Shown: positions 9,345 to 18,392 of the stretch, piece after piece
How positions within the stretch are numbered: the stretch's first letter is position 1
How the letters are laid out: each line of letters starts with the position of its first letter
Source: Flavobacterium sp. I3-2
GTDB taxonomy: Bacteria; Bacteroidota; Bacteroidia; Flavobacteriales; Flavobacteriaceae
Length of the DNA: 64,000 nt
Assembly: GCF_013389595.1 (NCBI RefSeq)
Contig: NZ_CP058306.1
Location: forward strand, 1,674,001 to 1,738,000
Direction of reading: 5' to 3'
The notes under the pieces: model-generated
Told to the model about the DNA's origin: nothing
The model's database searches: none
The model's input: the letters and a program-made list of their open reading frames with translations, nothing else
Translations under genes and position numbers: made by a program

Positions 9345-10970
9345 ATGCCTAAAGGAATTTTTAATGTTCCAAAAGCGTACAACGAAGTTGTAAAATCATA
9401 CGCGCCAGGAACATCAGAGAGAGAAGAAGTAAAAAAAGCGTTCAGCGCATTATATAATTCAACGGTTGATATTCCACTTTATATCGGAGGAGAAGAAGTT
9501 AGAACAGGAAATACCAAAAATTTATTTCCTCCTTTTGACCACCAACATCATTTAGGAGTTTATCATTTAGCTGATAAATCCTTGGTTGAAAAAGCAATTT
9601 CAACTGCGCTTGAAGCTCGTAAAAAATGGTCGGCAATGGCTTGGGAACACAGAGCTTCTATTTTCTTAAAAGCGGCTGAATTGTTAGCTGGGCCTTACCG
9701 CGCTAAAATTAATGCTGCAACAATGATTGCTCAAGCAAAAACGGTTCATCAAGCAGAAATCGATTCGGCTTGTGAATTTATTGATTTCTTGAGATATAAT
9801 GTGGAGTACATGACGCAAGTTTATGCACAACAACCTGCATCTTCAGAAGGAATTTGGAATCGCGTTGAGCACCGTCCGTTAGAAGGTTTTGTATATGCAA
9901 TTACGCCATTTAATTTTACAGCAATTTCAGGTAATTTACCTTCTTGTGTGGCAATGATGGGTAACGTTGTGGTTTGGAAACCAGCTGCAACTCAAATTTA
10001 TTCTGCGCAAGTTATTGTTGAAGTTTTCAAAAAAGCAGGATTACCTGACGGAGTTATCAATGTTGTTTATGGTGATTCAGGTATGATTACGGATACTATT
10101 TTAGATAATGAAAACTTTGCAGGAATTCACTTTACAGGTTCAACAGGTGTTTTCAATGATTTCTGGGGAACAATCGGAAAAAACATTTCTAAATACAAAA
10201 CATATCCAAGAATCGTTGGAGAAACAGGCGGAAAAGATTTCGTTTGGGCACATCCATCTGCAGATGCAAAAGAAGTAGCTACAGCTTTATCTCGTGGTGC
10301 TTTTGAATACCAAGGACAAAAATGTTCGGCAGCTTCTCGTGCTTATATTCCAGCTTCGTTATGGGAAGAAGTTAAAAATTTCGTAATCGAGGATGTGAAA
10401 TCATTTAAGATGGGATCTCCAGAAGATATGAGTAATTATGTTTCTGCTGTAATCACAGAAGGATCTTTTGATAAATTGGCAAAAGCTATAGATGCTGCAA
10501 AAGCTTCAAATGAGGCAGAAATTGTTGTTGGTGGTGGATACGATAAATCAAAAGGATGGTTTATTGAACCAACGGTTATCTTAACTTCAAATCCTAAATA
10601 CGATACGATGGAGCGTGAATTATTCGGTCCAGTTTTAACGGTTTATGTTTATGAAGATGCGAAATGGGAAGAATCATTAAAGTTAGTTGACGAAACTTCG
10701 AATTACGCGTTAACAGGAGCGATTTTCTCTCAAGATCGCTACGTGATTGAGATTGCTTCAAAAGCTTTAGAAAATGCAGCAGGAAACTTCTATATCAACG
10801 ACAAACCAACAGGTGCTGTTGTAGGACAACAACCATTTGGTGGCGCTAGAGGATCTGGAACAAATGATAAAGCAGGTTCTGTGTTGAATTTATTACGTTG
10901 GGTTTCTCCACGTACCATTAAAGAAACATTTGTGCCAGCTACAGATTATAGATATCCGTTTTTAGGATAA
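9345..10970 (+). CDS. pruA: L-glutamate gamma-semialdehyde dehydrogenase (1-pyrroline-5-carboxylate dehydrogenase)
   Basis: Second enzyme of proline catabolism, oxidising glutamate semialdehyde to glutamate with NAD+. The 541-residue single-function form is the one found in Bacteroidota, not the PutA fusion. The aldehyde dehydrogenase active site is intact: catalytic Cys in EYQGQKCSAASR, general-base Glu in VGETGGKDF, cofactor loop HFTGSTGVF, and the C-terminal PTGAVVGQQPFGGARGSGTN anchor. It lies 31 bp after apaG and ends at a strong bidirectional hairpin. Confidence 0.97.
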   Translation: MPKGIFNVPKAYNEVVKSYAPGTSEREEVKKAFSALYNSTVDIPLYIGGEEVRTGNTKNLFPPFDHQHHLGVYHLADKSLVEKAISTALEARKKWSAMAWEHRASIFLKAAELLAGPYRAKINAATMIAQAKTVHQAEIDSACEFIDFLRYNVEYMTQVYAQQPASSEGIWNRVEHRPLEGFVYAITPFNFTAISGNLPSCVAMMGNVVVWKPAATQIYSAQVIVEVFKKAGLPDGVINVVYGDSGMITDTILDNENFAGIHFTGSTGVFNDFWGTIGKNISKYKTYPRIVGETGGKDFVWAHPSADAKEVATALSRGAFEYQGQKCSAASRAYIPASLWEEVKNFVIEDVKSFKMGSPEDMSNYVSAVITEGSFDKLAKAIDAAKASNEAEIVVGGGYDKSKGWFIEPTVILTSNPKYDTMERELFGPVLTVYVYEDAKWEESLKLVDETSNYALTGAIFSQDRYVIEIASKALENAAGNFYINDKPTGAVVGQQPFGGARGSGTNDKAGSVLNLLRWVSPRTIKETFVPATDYRYPFLG

Positions 10971-10992
10971 CAAAAATATTTTTTTGATAGAA

Positions 10993-11022
10993 AAGAGAAT
11001 TTCAAAATTTTGAAATTCTCTT
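10993..11022. terminator. Terminator after pruA
   Basis: A long AT-rich stem (AGAGAATTTCAAA with TTTGAAATTCTCT) followed by a T-run. The A-run on its left also allows use from the minus strand, where the lipoprotein gene at 11096 converges. Confidence 0.8.
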
Positions 11023-11095
11023 TTTGTTTTATAACTAAACTATTTTAGTATTACAGCAAACTAACTTTTTATTATTTGCTTGGATTCTTTAGAGG

Positions 11096-11587
11096 TTATT
11101 CAATTACAACTACTTTTTTAACGATTTGTTGTTTCAAATCATCATATTCAACTGAATTTAAAATTCCCTTTTCATTATAACCCTCATAACTCATTTCATC
11201 TAGTATTAATCCATAAAAAAAATATTCTCCTTTTTCTTTGAATACAATATTATTAATTTCAAATTTTTTATTCAGTACAAAAGTCGAATCTATTAAGAAA
11301 AAATTACTTAATGAATTCATAGGTGATTTAATTGGTTTATAATTGTAATATGTAATAAGCCTCATTTTAGTAGAATCATGCGGATTAATTTGTACAGCGT
11401 CTATAATTTTATCAAAATCACTTTTAAATTCAATAGTTACTTTATATGGTTTATTTACTTTAACTGTATCTGGTAAACTTAATTTATATTCTAAATCATT
11501 ATGAATAAGTTCAGGAAAATCTGATTCTGTTTTTTTATTACAAGAGTTTAAAAAAAATACGATTAGAATAGGTAAAATATATTTCAT
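11096..11587 (-). CDS. Hypothetical lipoprotein
   Basis: A 163-residue lipoprotein with a short signal ending in lipobox LNSC (Cys16). The mature part is beta-rich with no recognised domain (LPDTVKVNKPYKVTIEFKS suggests an Ig-like strand pattern). I do not recognise a family. It converges on pruA and is separated from the HMA lipoprotein upstream by about 100 bp containing a terminator. Confidence 0.7.
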   Translation of the reverse strand: MKYILPILIVFFLNSCNKKTESDFPELIHNDLEYKLSLPDTVKVNKPYKVTIEFKSDFDKIIDAVQINPHDSTKMRLITYYNYKPIKSPMNSLSNFFLIDSTFVLNKKFEINNIVFKEKGEYFFYGLILDEMSYEGYNEKGILNSVEYDDLKQQIVKKVVVIE

Positions 11588-11654
11588 ACTTTTTAATTCA
11601 CATTTAAATAGTCAGTTAGCCATATAAAGATAATCTAATTTGCGCACAAAAAAA

Positions 11655-11674
11655 CTCTCAATGAAAATTGAGAG
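11655..11674 (-). terminator. Terminator downstream of HMA lipoprotein gene
   Basis: 8-bp stem CTCTCAAT/ATTGAGAG closed by a GAAA loop, with a run of A on the plus strand that becomes T on the minus transcript. Confidence 0.78.
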
Positions 11675-11692
11675 CTTTTAAGCGGTAATTTA

Positions 11693-12241
11693 TTACAAAA
11701 GATTTGCTTTCTTTTCAGATTTTTCTTCTTTCTTTTCAGATTTAGTTTCTTCTTTTTTCTTGTCTTTATCACAAGATTTTCCTGATTTAGAACAACAACC
11801 TTTTTTCTCTTTTTTAGGTTCTTGATCAAACAACATAGCTGTTTCTAAAGAAGTGCTCATGTTTTCTACTTGGTATAAACCGTCTCCAATTTTTTCAACA
11901 GTTTCTTCTAAAGTTGTAGGAGTTTGTTTAGCGTTGTCAAATTCAACCGTAGCTTTTTTGGTTTCAAAATCTACAGTTGCAGATTTAACTCCGTTTAATT
12001 TAGCTAGTTTTCCTTCGATAACTTTTGCACATCCAACAGCGCAAGACATACCTTCGATTTCGAAAGTTGCTTTTTCCATAGTTCCAGCAATTTCGTTTGT
12101 TGAAGTTTCATTAGAAGAAACTTGTTCAACTTGAAGTGAATCGTTTCCGTTTGAGTCGATTGTTTCTACAACTTTGTCTTTACATCCTACCATGAAAATA
12201 GTTGATAAAGCTAATAAAGCGATTGTTTTTTTGAATTTCAT
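11693..12241 (-). CDS. Lipoprotein with heavy-metal-associated (HMA) domain
   Basis: A 182-residue lipoprotein with lipobox FMVGC. An HMA/copper-chaperone-like domain covers about residues 55-125. Its metal loop is GMSCAVGCA, a CxxxC spacing instead of the canonical CxxC, followed by the normal VEFDNAKQT and LEETVEKIGDGLY. The C-terminal tail is Lys/Glu-rich with a second Cys cluster (GCCSKSGKSC). It probably binds or buffers a soft metal outside the inner membrane; the metal is not determined by the sequence. The start at 12241 is chosen because the 21 residues upstream spoil the signal peptide. Its first 35 residues and its promoter/terminator flank match the next gene, indicating local duplication. 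Confidence 0.85.
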   Translation of the reverse strand: MKFKKTIALLALSTIFMVGCKDKVVETIDSNGNDSLQVEQVSSNETSTNEIAGTMEKATFEIEGMSCAVGCAKVIEGKLAKLNGVKSATVDFETKKATVEFDNAKQTPTTLEETVEKIGDGLYQVENMSTSLETAMLFDQEPKKEKKGCCSKSGKSCDKDKKKEETKSEKKEEKSEKKANLL

Positions 12242-12278
12242 CTTATATAAAATTTTAATTAATTGTCTTTTTGATATA

Positions 12279-12286
12279 CAAATGTA
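12279..12286 (-). promoter_or_regulatory. -7 box for HMA lipoprotein gene
   Basis: Minus-strand TACATTTG (TAnnTTTG), 38 bp before the ATG at 12241. It lies in the duplicated flank shared with the next lipoprotein gene. Confidence 0.5.
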
Positions 12287-12337
12287 TAAAAAAAAAGCCA
12301 CCAAAAAATGGAAGCTAAAAATTTAAGTTTTTTATAT
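12281..12337. repeat. Duplicated intergenic unit, copy 1
   Basis: About 57 bp nearly identical to 12585-12640. It contains an A-run, the block GCCACCAAAAAATGG and an AAGTTTTTTATA tail. In minus orientation each copy carries the terminator of the upstream gene followed by the promoter of the downstream lipoprotein gene. In this copy the hairpin is weakened (GGAAGC in place of GGCGGC). Confidence 0.75.
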
Positions 12338-12537
12338 TATTTTAATTCGTCACCTGTAGCGGTTTCGTAACCCACAGCTTCTGTTGGAGTAAGTTCTGTT
12401 GAAGTTGTGTCTTTTGGAGTTACATTTTCGATTTCAGGAGCATCAGTTCCGTTCGTTTCAATTGTATCTACAACTTTATCTTTGCAGCTTACCATGAAAA
12501 TAGTTGATAAAGCTAATAATGCGATTGATTTTTTCAT
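12337..12537 (-). CDS. Small lipoprotein, paralogue of the HMA lipoprotein N-terminus
   Basis: A 66-residue lipoprotein with lipobox FMVSC. Residues 1-30 are nearly identical to those of the following HMA lipoprotein (IALLALSTIFMV, then CKDKVV, then Thr/Asn/Asp-rich). The metal-binding domain is absent and the chain ends in an acidic, Thr-rich tail. It may be a surviving truncated copy of a tandem duplication or a genuine small lipoprotein. It has its own promoter box and is transcribed toward its paralogue. Confidence 0.65.
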   Translation of the reverse strand: MKKSIALLALSTIFMVSCKDKVVDTIETNGTDAPEIENVTPKDTTSTELTPTEAVGYETATGDELK

Positions 12538-12582
12538 TTCTTGTGATTTGAATTAATATGTAATAACGTTGTTATTTTTGTG

Positions 12583-12590
12583 CAAATTTA
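12583..12590 (-). promoter_or_regulatory. -7 box for small lipoprotein gene
   Basis: Minus-strand TAAATTTG (TAnnTTTG), 46 bp before the ATG. It corresponds in position to the box before the HMA paralogue. Confidence 0.5.
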
Positions 12591-12640
12591 TAAAAAAAAA
12601 GCCACCAAAAAATGGCGGCTAAAAATTAAGTTTTTTATAA
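12585..12640. repeat. Duplicated intergenic unit, copy 2 (includes terminator for M16 genes)
   Basis: Second copy of the 57-bp unit. In minus orientation it forms a good terminator for the M16 peptidase operon: stem AGCCGCCA/TGGTGGCT around a T loop, then a long T-run. The first copy has two substitutions in the stem. Confidence 0.75.
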
Positions 12641-12644
12641 AATA

Positions 12645-14690
12645 TTATTTAAAATCAGCATCAGAAACTCCTTCGTTGATTTTAACGTCTTTAGTAATCA
12701 TTTCGATGTCAATACCCATATTTAAAGTAGTTTTGAAAGGAACTTTAATTCCTTTTACATCTTTGTAGTCATCGTAATAAACTGTTTGAACACCTTGTTG
12801 ACCTTGAACGTCATAAGCTGTAGCAACTGCAGTTTTTAATCCTGTTTTTGTATCAAAGTAATGTGTAGTGTCACCATCTTTGATTCCGTAACAATCTACA
12901 CCTTCAATGTTTTCAATTCCAACTAAAACTACACCAGGTTTAGTAGCTAATTCCATTTCACTAAACAATTTTGCAGAAGCTTGAGCTTGTTTTAAATCGT
13001 CTCCTGATAATGTTTGCTTTTGACCTTGTTGTTCAACATATCCCATTGATGGTGTAATAATTTGTTTTGACATTGTCTGACCCATCATTGTTGTTGTTGA
13101 ATTTAATTGACCTTTGTTAGTTTGTTTTGTAACTGAAATCAATTCCATTCCTTGAACAGTTGCGTTAGCAGTTGTTGCAATCGATTTAACTGTTTTTAAT
13201 TTAGCTTCTCCACCAATTGCATTAATGTAATTATCAACTACACTTTTTACAGTTGTTCCTGCAGGAACTTCTTTTTTTACTTCTGGTTTAGAAGTTGGTT
13301 TACCATATTTATCATAGAAATTGATTTTGTAAGGTAATTTTTCCAATCCAGGTAAAACGTCAGCGGCTTTACCAACGATGATAATTCTTAAATTATCTGC
13401 TTGGAAATATCTTTTAGCTGCATTTTGTACATCTTCTACAGTAACTGCATTTAAGTTTTTAATGTAGTTTTCGTAGTAATCTGCAGGTAAATTTTGAGTT
13501 TTTGTTCTTAAAGCAAAAGAAGCAATAGTTCCAGGTTTTTGAGTTCCCATTACAAAACTTCCAATAAATTTAGCTTTAGCTAATTTTAATTCTTCTTCAG
13601 TTACTTTTTCAGTTCTGATTTTGTGAATTTCTTTCATGAATTCTACAACAGCACTATCAGTAACGGTATTTCTAACAGATGCAGTTGCTTTGAATTTAGA
13701 AGTGTATTTTCCTGAACCGATTGAAGAGTATGCACCGTAAGTCCATCCGTGAGCTTCACGTAAGTTTAAGAACAAACGGCCTTCACCACCACCACCAAGA
13801 ATTTGGTTAGCCATTGTTGTAGCAAAGTAATCTTTGTCAGTCATTTTTAACTCAACAGCATTTACAATAGCGATTTCAGACTGAACTGCGTTTGGCATAT
13901 CAACAAAATCGATTTGAGTTTTACCAACATTTTTAGTTGCTGGGAAATCTTGTTTTGGAGCAGCAGCTTTTTTCCAACCACCAAATAATTTCTCAACTTG
14001 TTTTTTAACTTTTTTATAATCAACATCTCCGATGATTACTAAATAAGCATTTTCAGGAACAAAGTATGAAGCGTAATTGTCTTTTACATCTTGTAAAGTA
14101 ACAGCTGTAATAGTTTCTTCAGTTTCAAATTCTCCGTAAGGGTGGTGTGTTCCGAATAATAATGCGTTTTCAACACGTCCAGCAACAGCTGTAACCGATT
14201 TTTCTGAAGATTTTAAACCTTCAATAGCTTGTGCTTTACTTTTATCAAATTCTTCTTGTGAGAAAATAGGATTTAAAGCACCGTCTGCCATAATTTCTAA
14301 AATACGGTCGCTGTATTTAGATAAACCACTACCTGCAGCTCCTGTATTCCAAAAACTAATGTTTGCACCTAAAAAGTCAATCTCTTCGTTAAAAGCTTCT
14401 TTAGATATTTTTTTAGTTCCGTTACCTACCACTGCACTTGTTAATGAAGAAACTCCTGCAATGTTCCCTTCGTGATATGGAGGTGTGTCGATAGTTAAAC
14501 TGTAGCTAACGCGTGGTAATTTATGATCTTCAACAACTAAAACTTTTAAACCGTTTTTAAGTGTAAATTCTTTTGGTTTAGAAACGTTAACCGTAGGCGC
14601 TGGTCCTGGTTGAGGTTGAGGTCTTTTAATTTGAGCTTCTGAGCTTAAAGTAAGCATTAAAGCTGTTGCTATAATAAATATTTTTTTCAT
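12645..14690 (-). CDS. M16 family peptidase-like protein, catalytically inactive subunit with C-terminal extension
   Basis: A 681-residue exported protein (signal peptide IIATALMLTLSSEAQ). Residues 40-445 form two M16 halves, recognisable by FTLKNGLKVLVVEDHKLPRV, the LGANISFWN region and the second-half REAHGWTYGAYSS. The zinc motif HxxEH is missing from the first half, so this is the non-catalytic partner. It lies 13 bp downstream of the active subunit gene, and such active/inactive pairs are known in the family. Residues about 475-681 form an extra domain (VKSIATTANATVQG to DYKDVKGIKVPFK) resembling LolA/outer-membrane lipoprotein-sorting-like beta sheets. That likeness is only pattern-based. 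Confidence 0.9.
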   Translation of the reverse strand: MKKIFIIATALMLTLSSEAQIKRPQPQPGPAPTVNVSKPKEFTLKNGLKVLVVEDHKLPRVSYSLTIDTPPYHEGNIAGVSSLTSAVVGNGTKKISKEAFNEEIDFLGANISFWNTGAAGSGLSKYSDRILEIMADGALNPIFSQEEFDKSKAQAIEGLKSSEKSVTAVAGRVENALLFGTHHPYGEFETEETITAVTLQDVKDNYASYFVPENAYLVIIGDVDYKKVKKQVEKLFGGWKKAAAPKQDFPATKNVGKTQIDFVDMPNAVQSEIAIVNAVELKMTDKDYFATTMANQILGGGGEGRLFLNLREAHGWTYGAYSSIGSGKYTSKFKATASVRNTVTDSAVVEFMKEIHKIRTEKVTEEELKLAKAKFIGSFVMGTQKPGTIASFALRTKTQNLPADYYENYIKNLNAVTVEDVQNAAKRYFQADNLRIIIVGKAADVLPGLEKLPYKINFYDKYGKPTSKPEVKKEVPAGTTVKSVVDNYINAIGGEAKLKTVKSIATTANATVQGMELISVTKQTNKGQLNSTTTMMGQTMSKQIITPSMGYVEQQGQKQTLSGDDLKQAQASAKLFSEMELATKPGVVLVGIENIEGVDCYGIKDGDTTHYFDTKTGLKTAVATAYDVQGQQGVQTVYYDDYKDVKGIKVPFKTTLNMGIDIEMITKDVKINEGVSDADFK

Positions 14691-14703
14691 CTCTTAAATA
14701 ATC

Positions 14704-16029
14704 TTAGTTTGCAGCTTCTTCTTTAACAGGAACGTAATCTAAAAGTAAACGTGCGTTTGGTTTTAAGTATTTTTTAGCTACTTCTCTAATTTCTTCTCTT
14801 GTGATTGAACGGTAAATATCAATTTCTTCGTTGATTAAATTAATATCACCCATTAATAAATAGTTTGTAGCTAAGTTTTCTGCTAAACTTTCTAAGTTTG
14901 AATTACTGTTTACGTAGTTATTTTCGAACTCGTTTTGTAATTTTTGAAAATCTCTTTCAGAAATTAATTCAGTTTGCATTTTTACAATTTCTGCATCAAT
15001 AACTTCTTGAATTTGCTCGCGTGTAAATCCAGGCATTGGTATTCCTAAGATGATGTACATTCCGTAATCTTCTTGAGAGAAGTTGAAAGCACTTACTTGC
15101 ATCGCCATTTTATCTTCGTCAACTAATTTTTTGTATAAACGTGAAGATTTTCCTCCTGATAAGATTGACGAAACCATATCTAAAGCACGCGCATCTTTTG
15201 TTTTGTTAGATGGAGTTCTGTATGCTGTGATATACATTGGTAATTGAATGTTCGGATCTTGGTACTCAGCAATGATTGGTGAAGTAATTGGATCTTCTTC
15301 AATTTTAATTCTTTCAACCGGAGTTCCTTTTTGGATAGGTCCAAAATATTTCTGAACTAAATCTTTTGTTTGTTTAAAATCGATATCTCCAGCAATAACT
15401 AAAACGGCATTGTTAGGAATATAGAATTTTTTATTAAACGCTTGGAATTCTTCTAAAGTTGCTGCGTCTAAATGTTCCATTGAACCGATTGGAGCCCAAC
15501 GGTATGGGTGTTTTTTAAACATATTACGTTTAACTTCTGTAATCCAATTTCCGTAAGGTTGATTGTCTACACGTAAACGTTTTTCTTCTTTAACAACTTC
15601 GTTTTGTGTATCAACCCCAATTTGGTTGATTACTGGTTGTAACAAACGATCAGATTCCATCCAAATGGCTAACTCTAAATTGTTAGAAGGGAATACTTCG
15701 TAGTAATATGTTCTGTCGTCAGAAGTGTTTGCGTTATTGTGTCCTCCATTAGCAGTTACTAATTTGAACCATTCTCCACGACCAATATTTTCTGTTCCTT
15801 CAAATAATAAATGTTCAAAGAAGTGAGCAAAACCAGTACGTTCTGGGTTTTCGTCTTTAGCACCTACATGGTACATTACAGAAGTAACAACTACTGGAGC
15901 AGATTTGTCTTGATGTAAAACTACATGCAGACCATTGTCCAATGTATACTCTTCAAATTCAACTTTTTGAGCAAATACAGCACCGCTTAAAAAAAGTGCT
16001 GCAGTCAAAGCTGTTAAAGATTTTTTCAT
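14704..16029 (-). CDS. M16 family zinc metallopeptidase, active subunit
   Basis: A 441-residue exported pitrilysin/insulinase-type peptidase. The signal peptide (LTALTAALFLSGAVFAQ) places it in the periplasm. The inverted zinc motif is intact: HFFEH in GFAHFFEHLLFEGTENI, with the third ligand Glu expected in the NEVVKEEKR stretch. The second half has the usual RTPSNKTKDARALDMVSSIL and Arg/Tyr substrate region. It precedes the gene for its inactive partner by 13 bp, so a heterodimer processing periplasmic peptides is likely. Natural substrates are unknown. Confidence 0.93.
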   Translation of the reverse strand: MKKSLTALTAALFLSGAVFAQKVEFEEYTLDNGLHVVLHQDKSAPVVVTSVMYHVGAKDENPERTGFAHFFEHLLFEGTENIGRGEWFKLVTANGGHNNANTSDDRTYYYEVFPSNNLELAIWMESDRLLQPVINQIGVDTQNEVVKEEKRLRVDNQPYGNWITEVKRNMFKKHPYRWAPIGSMEHLDAATLEEFQAFNKKFYIPNNAVLVIAGDIDFKQTKDLVQKYFGPIQKGTPVERIKIEEDPITSPIIAEYQDPNIQLPMYITAYRTPSNKTKDARALDMVSSILSGGKSSRLYKKLVDEDKMAMQVSAFNFSQEDYGMYIILGIPMPGFTREQIQEVIDAEIVKMQTELISERDFQKLQNEFENNYVNSNSNLESLAENLATNYLLMGDINLINEEIDIYRSITREEIREVAKKYLKPNARLLLDYVPVKEEAAN

Positions 16030-16181
16030 AATTTTAAATTAAATTAATTTTGACTTTGTGTAATAGGACGCAATTTCCGAAAAATGTTACACTTTTTTTT
16101 ATTTTTTTTAGTTGAATCGTTATCAATTTGTTAGCTAAATAAAAAAAGTAGAAATTGTGTTTTAGAATAGATAAAATTTTA

Positions 16182-16189
16182 TATATTTG
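16182..16189 (+). promoter_or_regulatory. -7 box upstream of rplU
   Basis: TATATTTG (TAnnTTTG), 34 bp before the rplU ATG. It falls inside a longer alternative frame and so excludes the upstream start. Confidence 0.5.
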
Positions 16190-16223
16190 CAGACTTATAA
16201 TAAACTTAATTAATTTTATTGTT

Positions 16224-16535
16224 ATGTACGCAATCGTAGAGATAGCAGGGCAACAATTCAAAGTTAGCAAAGACCAAAAAGTTTATGTTCACCGTTTAGC
16301 GGCAGAAGAAGGATCAAATGTAACGTTTGATAAAGTTCTTTTTGTTGATAACGCAGGAGCAATTACTTTAGGCGCCCCAGCTATAACAGGAGCTTCAGTA
16401 GGAGCGAAAGTTTTAAAACACCTTCAAGGTGACAAAGTTATCGTTTTCAAGAAAAAAAGAAGAAAAGGATACAAAAAGAAAAATGGTCACAGACAAGCAT
16501 TAACTCAAATCGTAATTGAGGGGATCAACATCTAA
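16224..16535 (+). CDS. rplU: 50S ribosomal protein L21
   Basis: Large-subunit ribosomal protein binding 23S rRNA. The 103-residue product starts with the universal MYAIVEIAGQQFKVSKDQ and carries the basic KKKRRKGYKKKNGHRQ segment near the C-terminus. An upstream in-frame start at 16155 is rejected because it adds 23 unrelated residues and spans the promoter. The gene is paired with rpmA (53-bp gap), as in almost all bacteria. Confidence 0.98.
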   Translation: MYAIVEIAGQQFKVSKDQKVYVHRLAAEEGSNVTFDKVLFVDNAGAITLGAPAITGASVGAKVLKHLQGDKVIVFKKKRRKGYKKKNGHRQALTQIVIEGINI

Positions 16536-16588
16536 GAAATTAGATAACTGTAACTAAAAAAGTATAAACAATTTAAAACCAAAACATC

Positions 16589-16849
16589 ATGGCTCACAAA
16601 AAAGGTGTCGGTAGTTCTAAGAATGGTAGAGAATCAGAATCGAAACGTTTAGGCGTTAAGATTTTTGGTGGTCAAGCTGCTATTGCTGGAAACATCATTG
16701 TAAGACAAAGAGGTTCTAAGCATAACCCAGGTGAAAACGTTTACATGGGTAAAGATCACACTTTACACGCTAAAGTTGACGGAGTTGTACAATTCGTGAA
16801 AAAGAAAGATAACAAATCTTTCGTTTCTATTGTACCATTCGAGGCTTAA
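16589..16849 (+). CDS. rpmA: 50S ribosomal protein L27
   Basis: An 86-residue large-subunit protein whose N-terminal tail reaches toward the peptidyl-transferase centre. It begins [16 protein letters not shown] without the Firmicutes-type cleaved extension, and has the typical [22 protein letters not shown] core. It is in an operon with rplU and followed by an intrinsic terminator. Confidence 0.98.
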   Translation: MAHKKGVGSSKNGRESESKRLGVKIFGGQAAIAGNIIVRQRGSKHNPGENVYMGKDHTLHAKVDGVVQFVKKKDNKSFVSIVPFEA

Positions 16850-16877
16850 GAATTACTTAATTAAGTAAAAAAATAAA

Positions 16878-16897
16878 ACCGTTCTGATAAGAGCGGT
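16878..16897 (+). terminator. Terminator after rplU-rpmA
   Basis: Stem ACCGTTC/GAGCGGT with a 6-nt loop and a run of eight T. Confidence 0.82.
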
Positions 16898-16914
16898 TTT
16901 TTTTATTTAAAAAA

Positions 16915-16936
16915 AGCACCTCATTTCTGAGATGCT
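16915..16936 (-). terminator. Terminator after msrAB
   Basis: Imperfect 9-bp stem (AGCACCTCA/TGAGATGCT, one mismatch) preceded on the plus strand by an A-run, which gives a T-run on the minus transcript. Confidence 0.65.
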
Positions 16937-16943
16937 TTGCTAA

Positions 16944-18038
16944 TTATTTATCAAGTAATTTTAAATAAGCTTCGTAACCTTTGGTTTTCATTTCTTCTTT
17001 AGGGATGAATTTTAACGAAGCACTGTTAATACAATAACGCAATCCGCCTTTATCTTTCGGGCCGTCTTCAAAAACATGACCCAAATGCGCATCGCCTGTT
17101 TTACTTCGAACTTCGGTACGAATCATACCATAAGTTTTATCTGTTTTTTCGTCGATTAAACTGTTGTCAATTGGTTTTGAAAAACTTGGCCATCCACAAC
17201 CCGATTCAAATTTGTCTGTCGAAATAAACAAAGGCTCGCCTGTAGTGATGTCGACATAAATTCCTTCTCTGAATTCATTATAGTATTCATTCTGAAAAGC
17301 TCTTTCTGTTCCGTTTTCTTGCGTAACTTGATATTGAATAGGAGACAAGCTTTCTTTTAAAGTTGCTTTATCTTGTTTTTTATACGTTGTTTGCGCTTCT
17401 GTTTTTGGATTTGCTTTTCGAGCCATCTCAAATAATTTAGTTGGAATGTGGCAATATCCATTCGGATTTTTCTCTAAATAATCTTGATGATACGTTTCGG
17501 CAGTATAAAAATTTTGCAAAGGAATGGTTTCTATCGCTAAAGGTTTATCATATTCAAAAGCTAATTTACTAACGCGTTCTTTTACAATTGCAGCAGTTTC
17601 ATCGTCAATGGTGTAAATTCCAGTTCGGTATTGGTCGCCCACATCATTTCCTTGTTTGTTGATGCTTGTTGGGTCAATCGTATCAAAATACAAATCAATC
17701 AATAAATTTAAATCAACCTGATTTGGGTCATAAACAACTTTCACTGCTTCTGCAAATCCTGTGGTATGCGTTAAAACATCTTCATACGTAGGATTTTTTG
17801 TTTTTCCGTTTGCGTAACCAACTTCTGTTTCAAGAACGCCGCGTATTTGTTGAAAAAAATATTCGGTTCCCCAAAAGCAGCCACCTGCAAAATAAATTTC
17901 TTTTTTATTTTCTGTATTCATATCGGTTTCGTTTTTAAAATTTGTTGTATATGTTGGTTTTGTTTGACAACTTGTAAAGCTCATTGCTAAAGTTGAAATG
18001 CTTAAAAGCATCATGGTAAATAAGATTATCTTTTTCAT
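16944..18038 (-). CDS. msrAB: MsrA-MsrB fusion methionine sulfoxide reductase, lipoprotein
   Basis: Bifunctional repair enzyme reducing both epimers of methionine sulfoxide. MsrA covers about residues 48-200, with catalytic Cys in [11 protein letters not shown]. MsrB covers about residues 225-355, with catalytic Cys in [10 protein letters not shown] and a further Cys in ESGCGWPSF. The CxxC zinc pairs of many MsrB proteins are not seen. The N-terminus is a signal with lipobox FTSC (Cys24), so the enzyme is probably a periplasm-facing lipoprotein protecting envelope proteins. An ECF sigma/zinc-finger pair lies upstream on the same strand, about 70 bp away; co-regulation is possible but not shown. 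Confidence 0.94.
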   Translation of the reverse strand: MKKIILFTMMLLSISTLAMSFTSCQTKPTYTTNFKNETDMNTENKKEIYFAGGCFWGTEYFFQQIRGVLETEVGYANGKTKNPTYEDVLTHTTGFAEAVKVVYDPNQVDLNLLIDLYFDTIDPTSINKQGNDVGDQYRTGIYTIDDETAAIVKERVSKLAFEYDKPLAIETIPLQNFYTAETYHQDYLEKNPNGYCHIPTKLFEMARKANPKTEAQTTYKKQDKATLKESLSPIQYQVTQENGTERAFQNEYYNEFREGIYVDITTGEPLFISTDKFESGCGWPSFSKPIDNSLIDEKTDKTYGMIRTEVRSKTGDAHLGHVFEDGPKDKGGLRYCINSASLKFIPKEEMKTKGYEAYLKLLDK

Positions 18039-18111
18039 TTTATTTGGATTTTAAATGACTACTGTTTTCAATCATATAGTCGTTACAAATTTTAAAACCT
18101 GACAAAAAAAA

Positions 18112-18381
18112 TTAAAGATTTAGTTTTTTATTTATTTTGTCTTTAAATTCATTTAGTTCATTATCGTTAATCGGTATGTTTTTTTCTGCTGTTTTAGGAG
18201 AAATTAATTTCTCAATATAGGTTAGTTTTTTATTGTAAGCAGCGCAATATTTACAAACTAATAAATGAAAATTCAATTGGATTTTTTTTCTAAAACTTAG
18301 AATATGTGCATTTTTTTGTTCTAAAAGTAAAGTTGCTTCACAACATGTTAACTTTAATTTTTTTAAGAAGGATATATTCAT
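18112..18381 (-). CDS. Small zinc-finger-like protein, putative anti-sigma factor
   Basis: An 89-residue protein located 11 bp after the ECF sigma gene. The pattern CCEATLLL ... FHLLVCKYC, with His and two Cys spaced HxxxCxxC, matches the zinc-binding anti-sigma (ZAS/zf-HC2) fold. No transmembrane segment follows, so it would be a cytosolic anti-sigma factor whose Cys residues could sense oxidants. Assignment rests on the motif and on position. Confidence 0.72.
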   Translation of the reverse strand: MNISFLKKLKLTCCEATLLLEQKNAHILSFRKKIQLNFHLLVCKYCAAYNKKLTYIEKLISPKTAEKNIPINDNELNEFKDKINKKLNL

Positions 18382-18392
18382 AAGATAAACTT

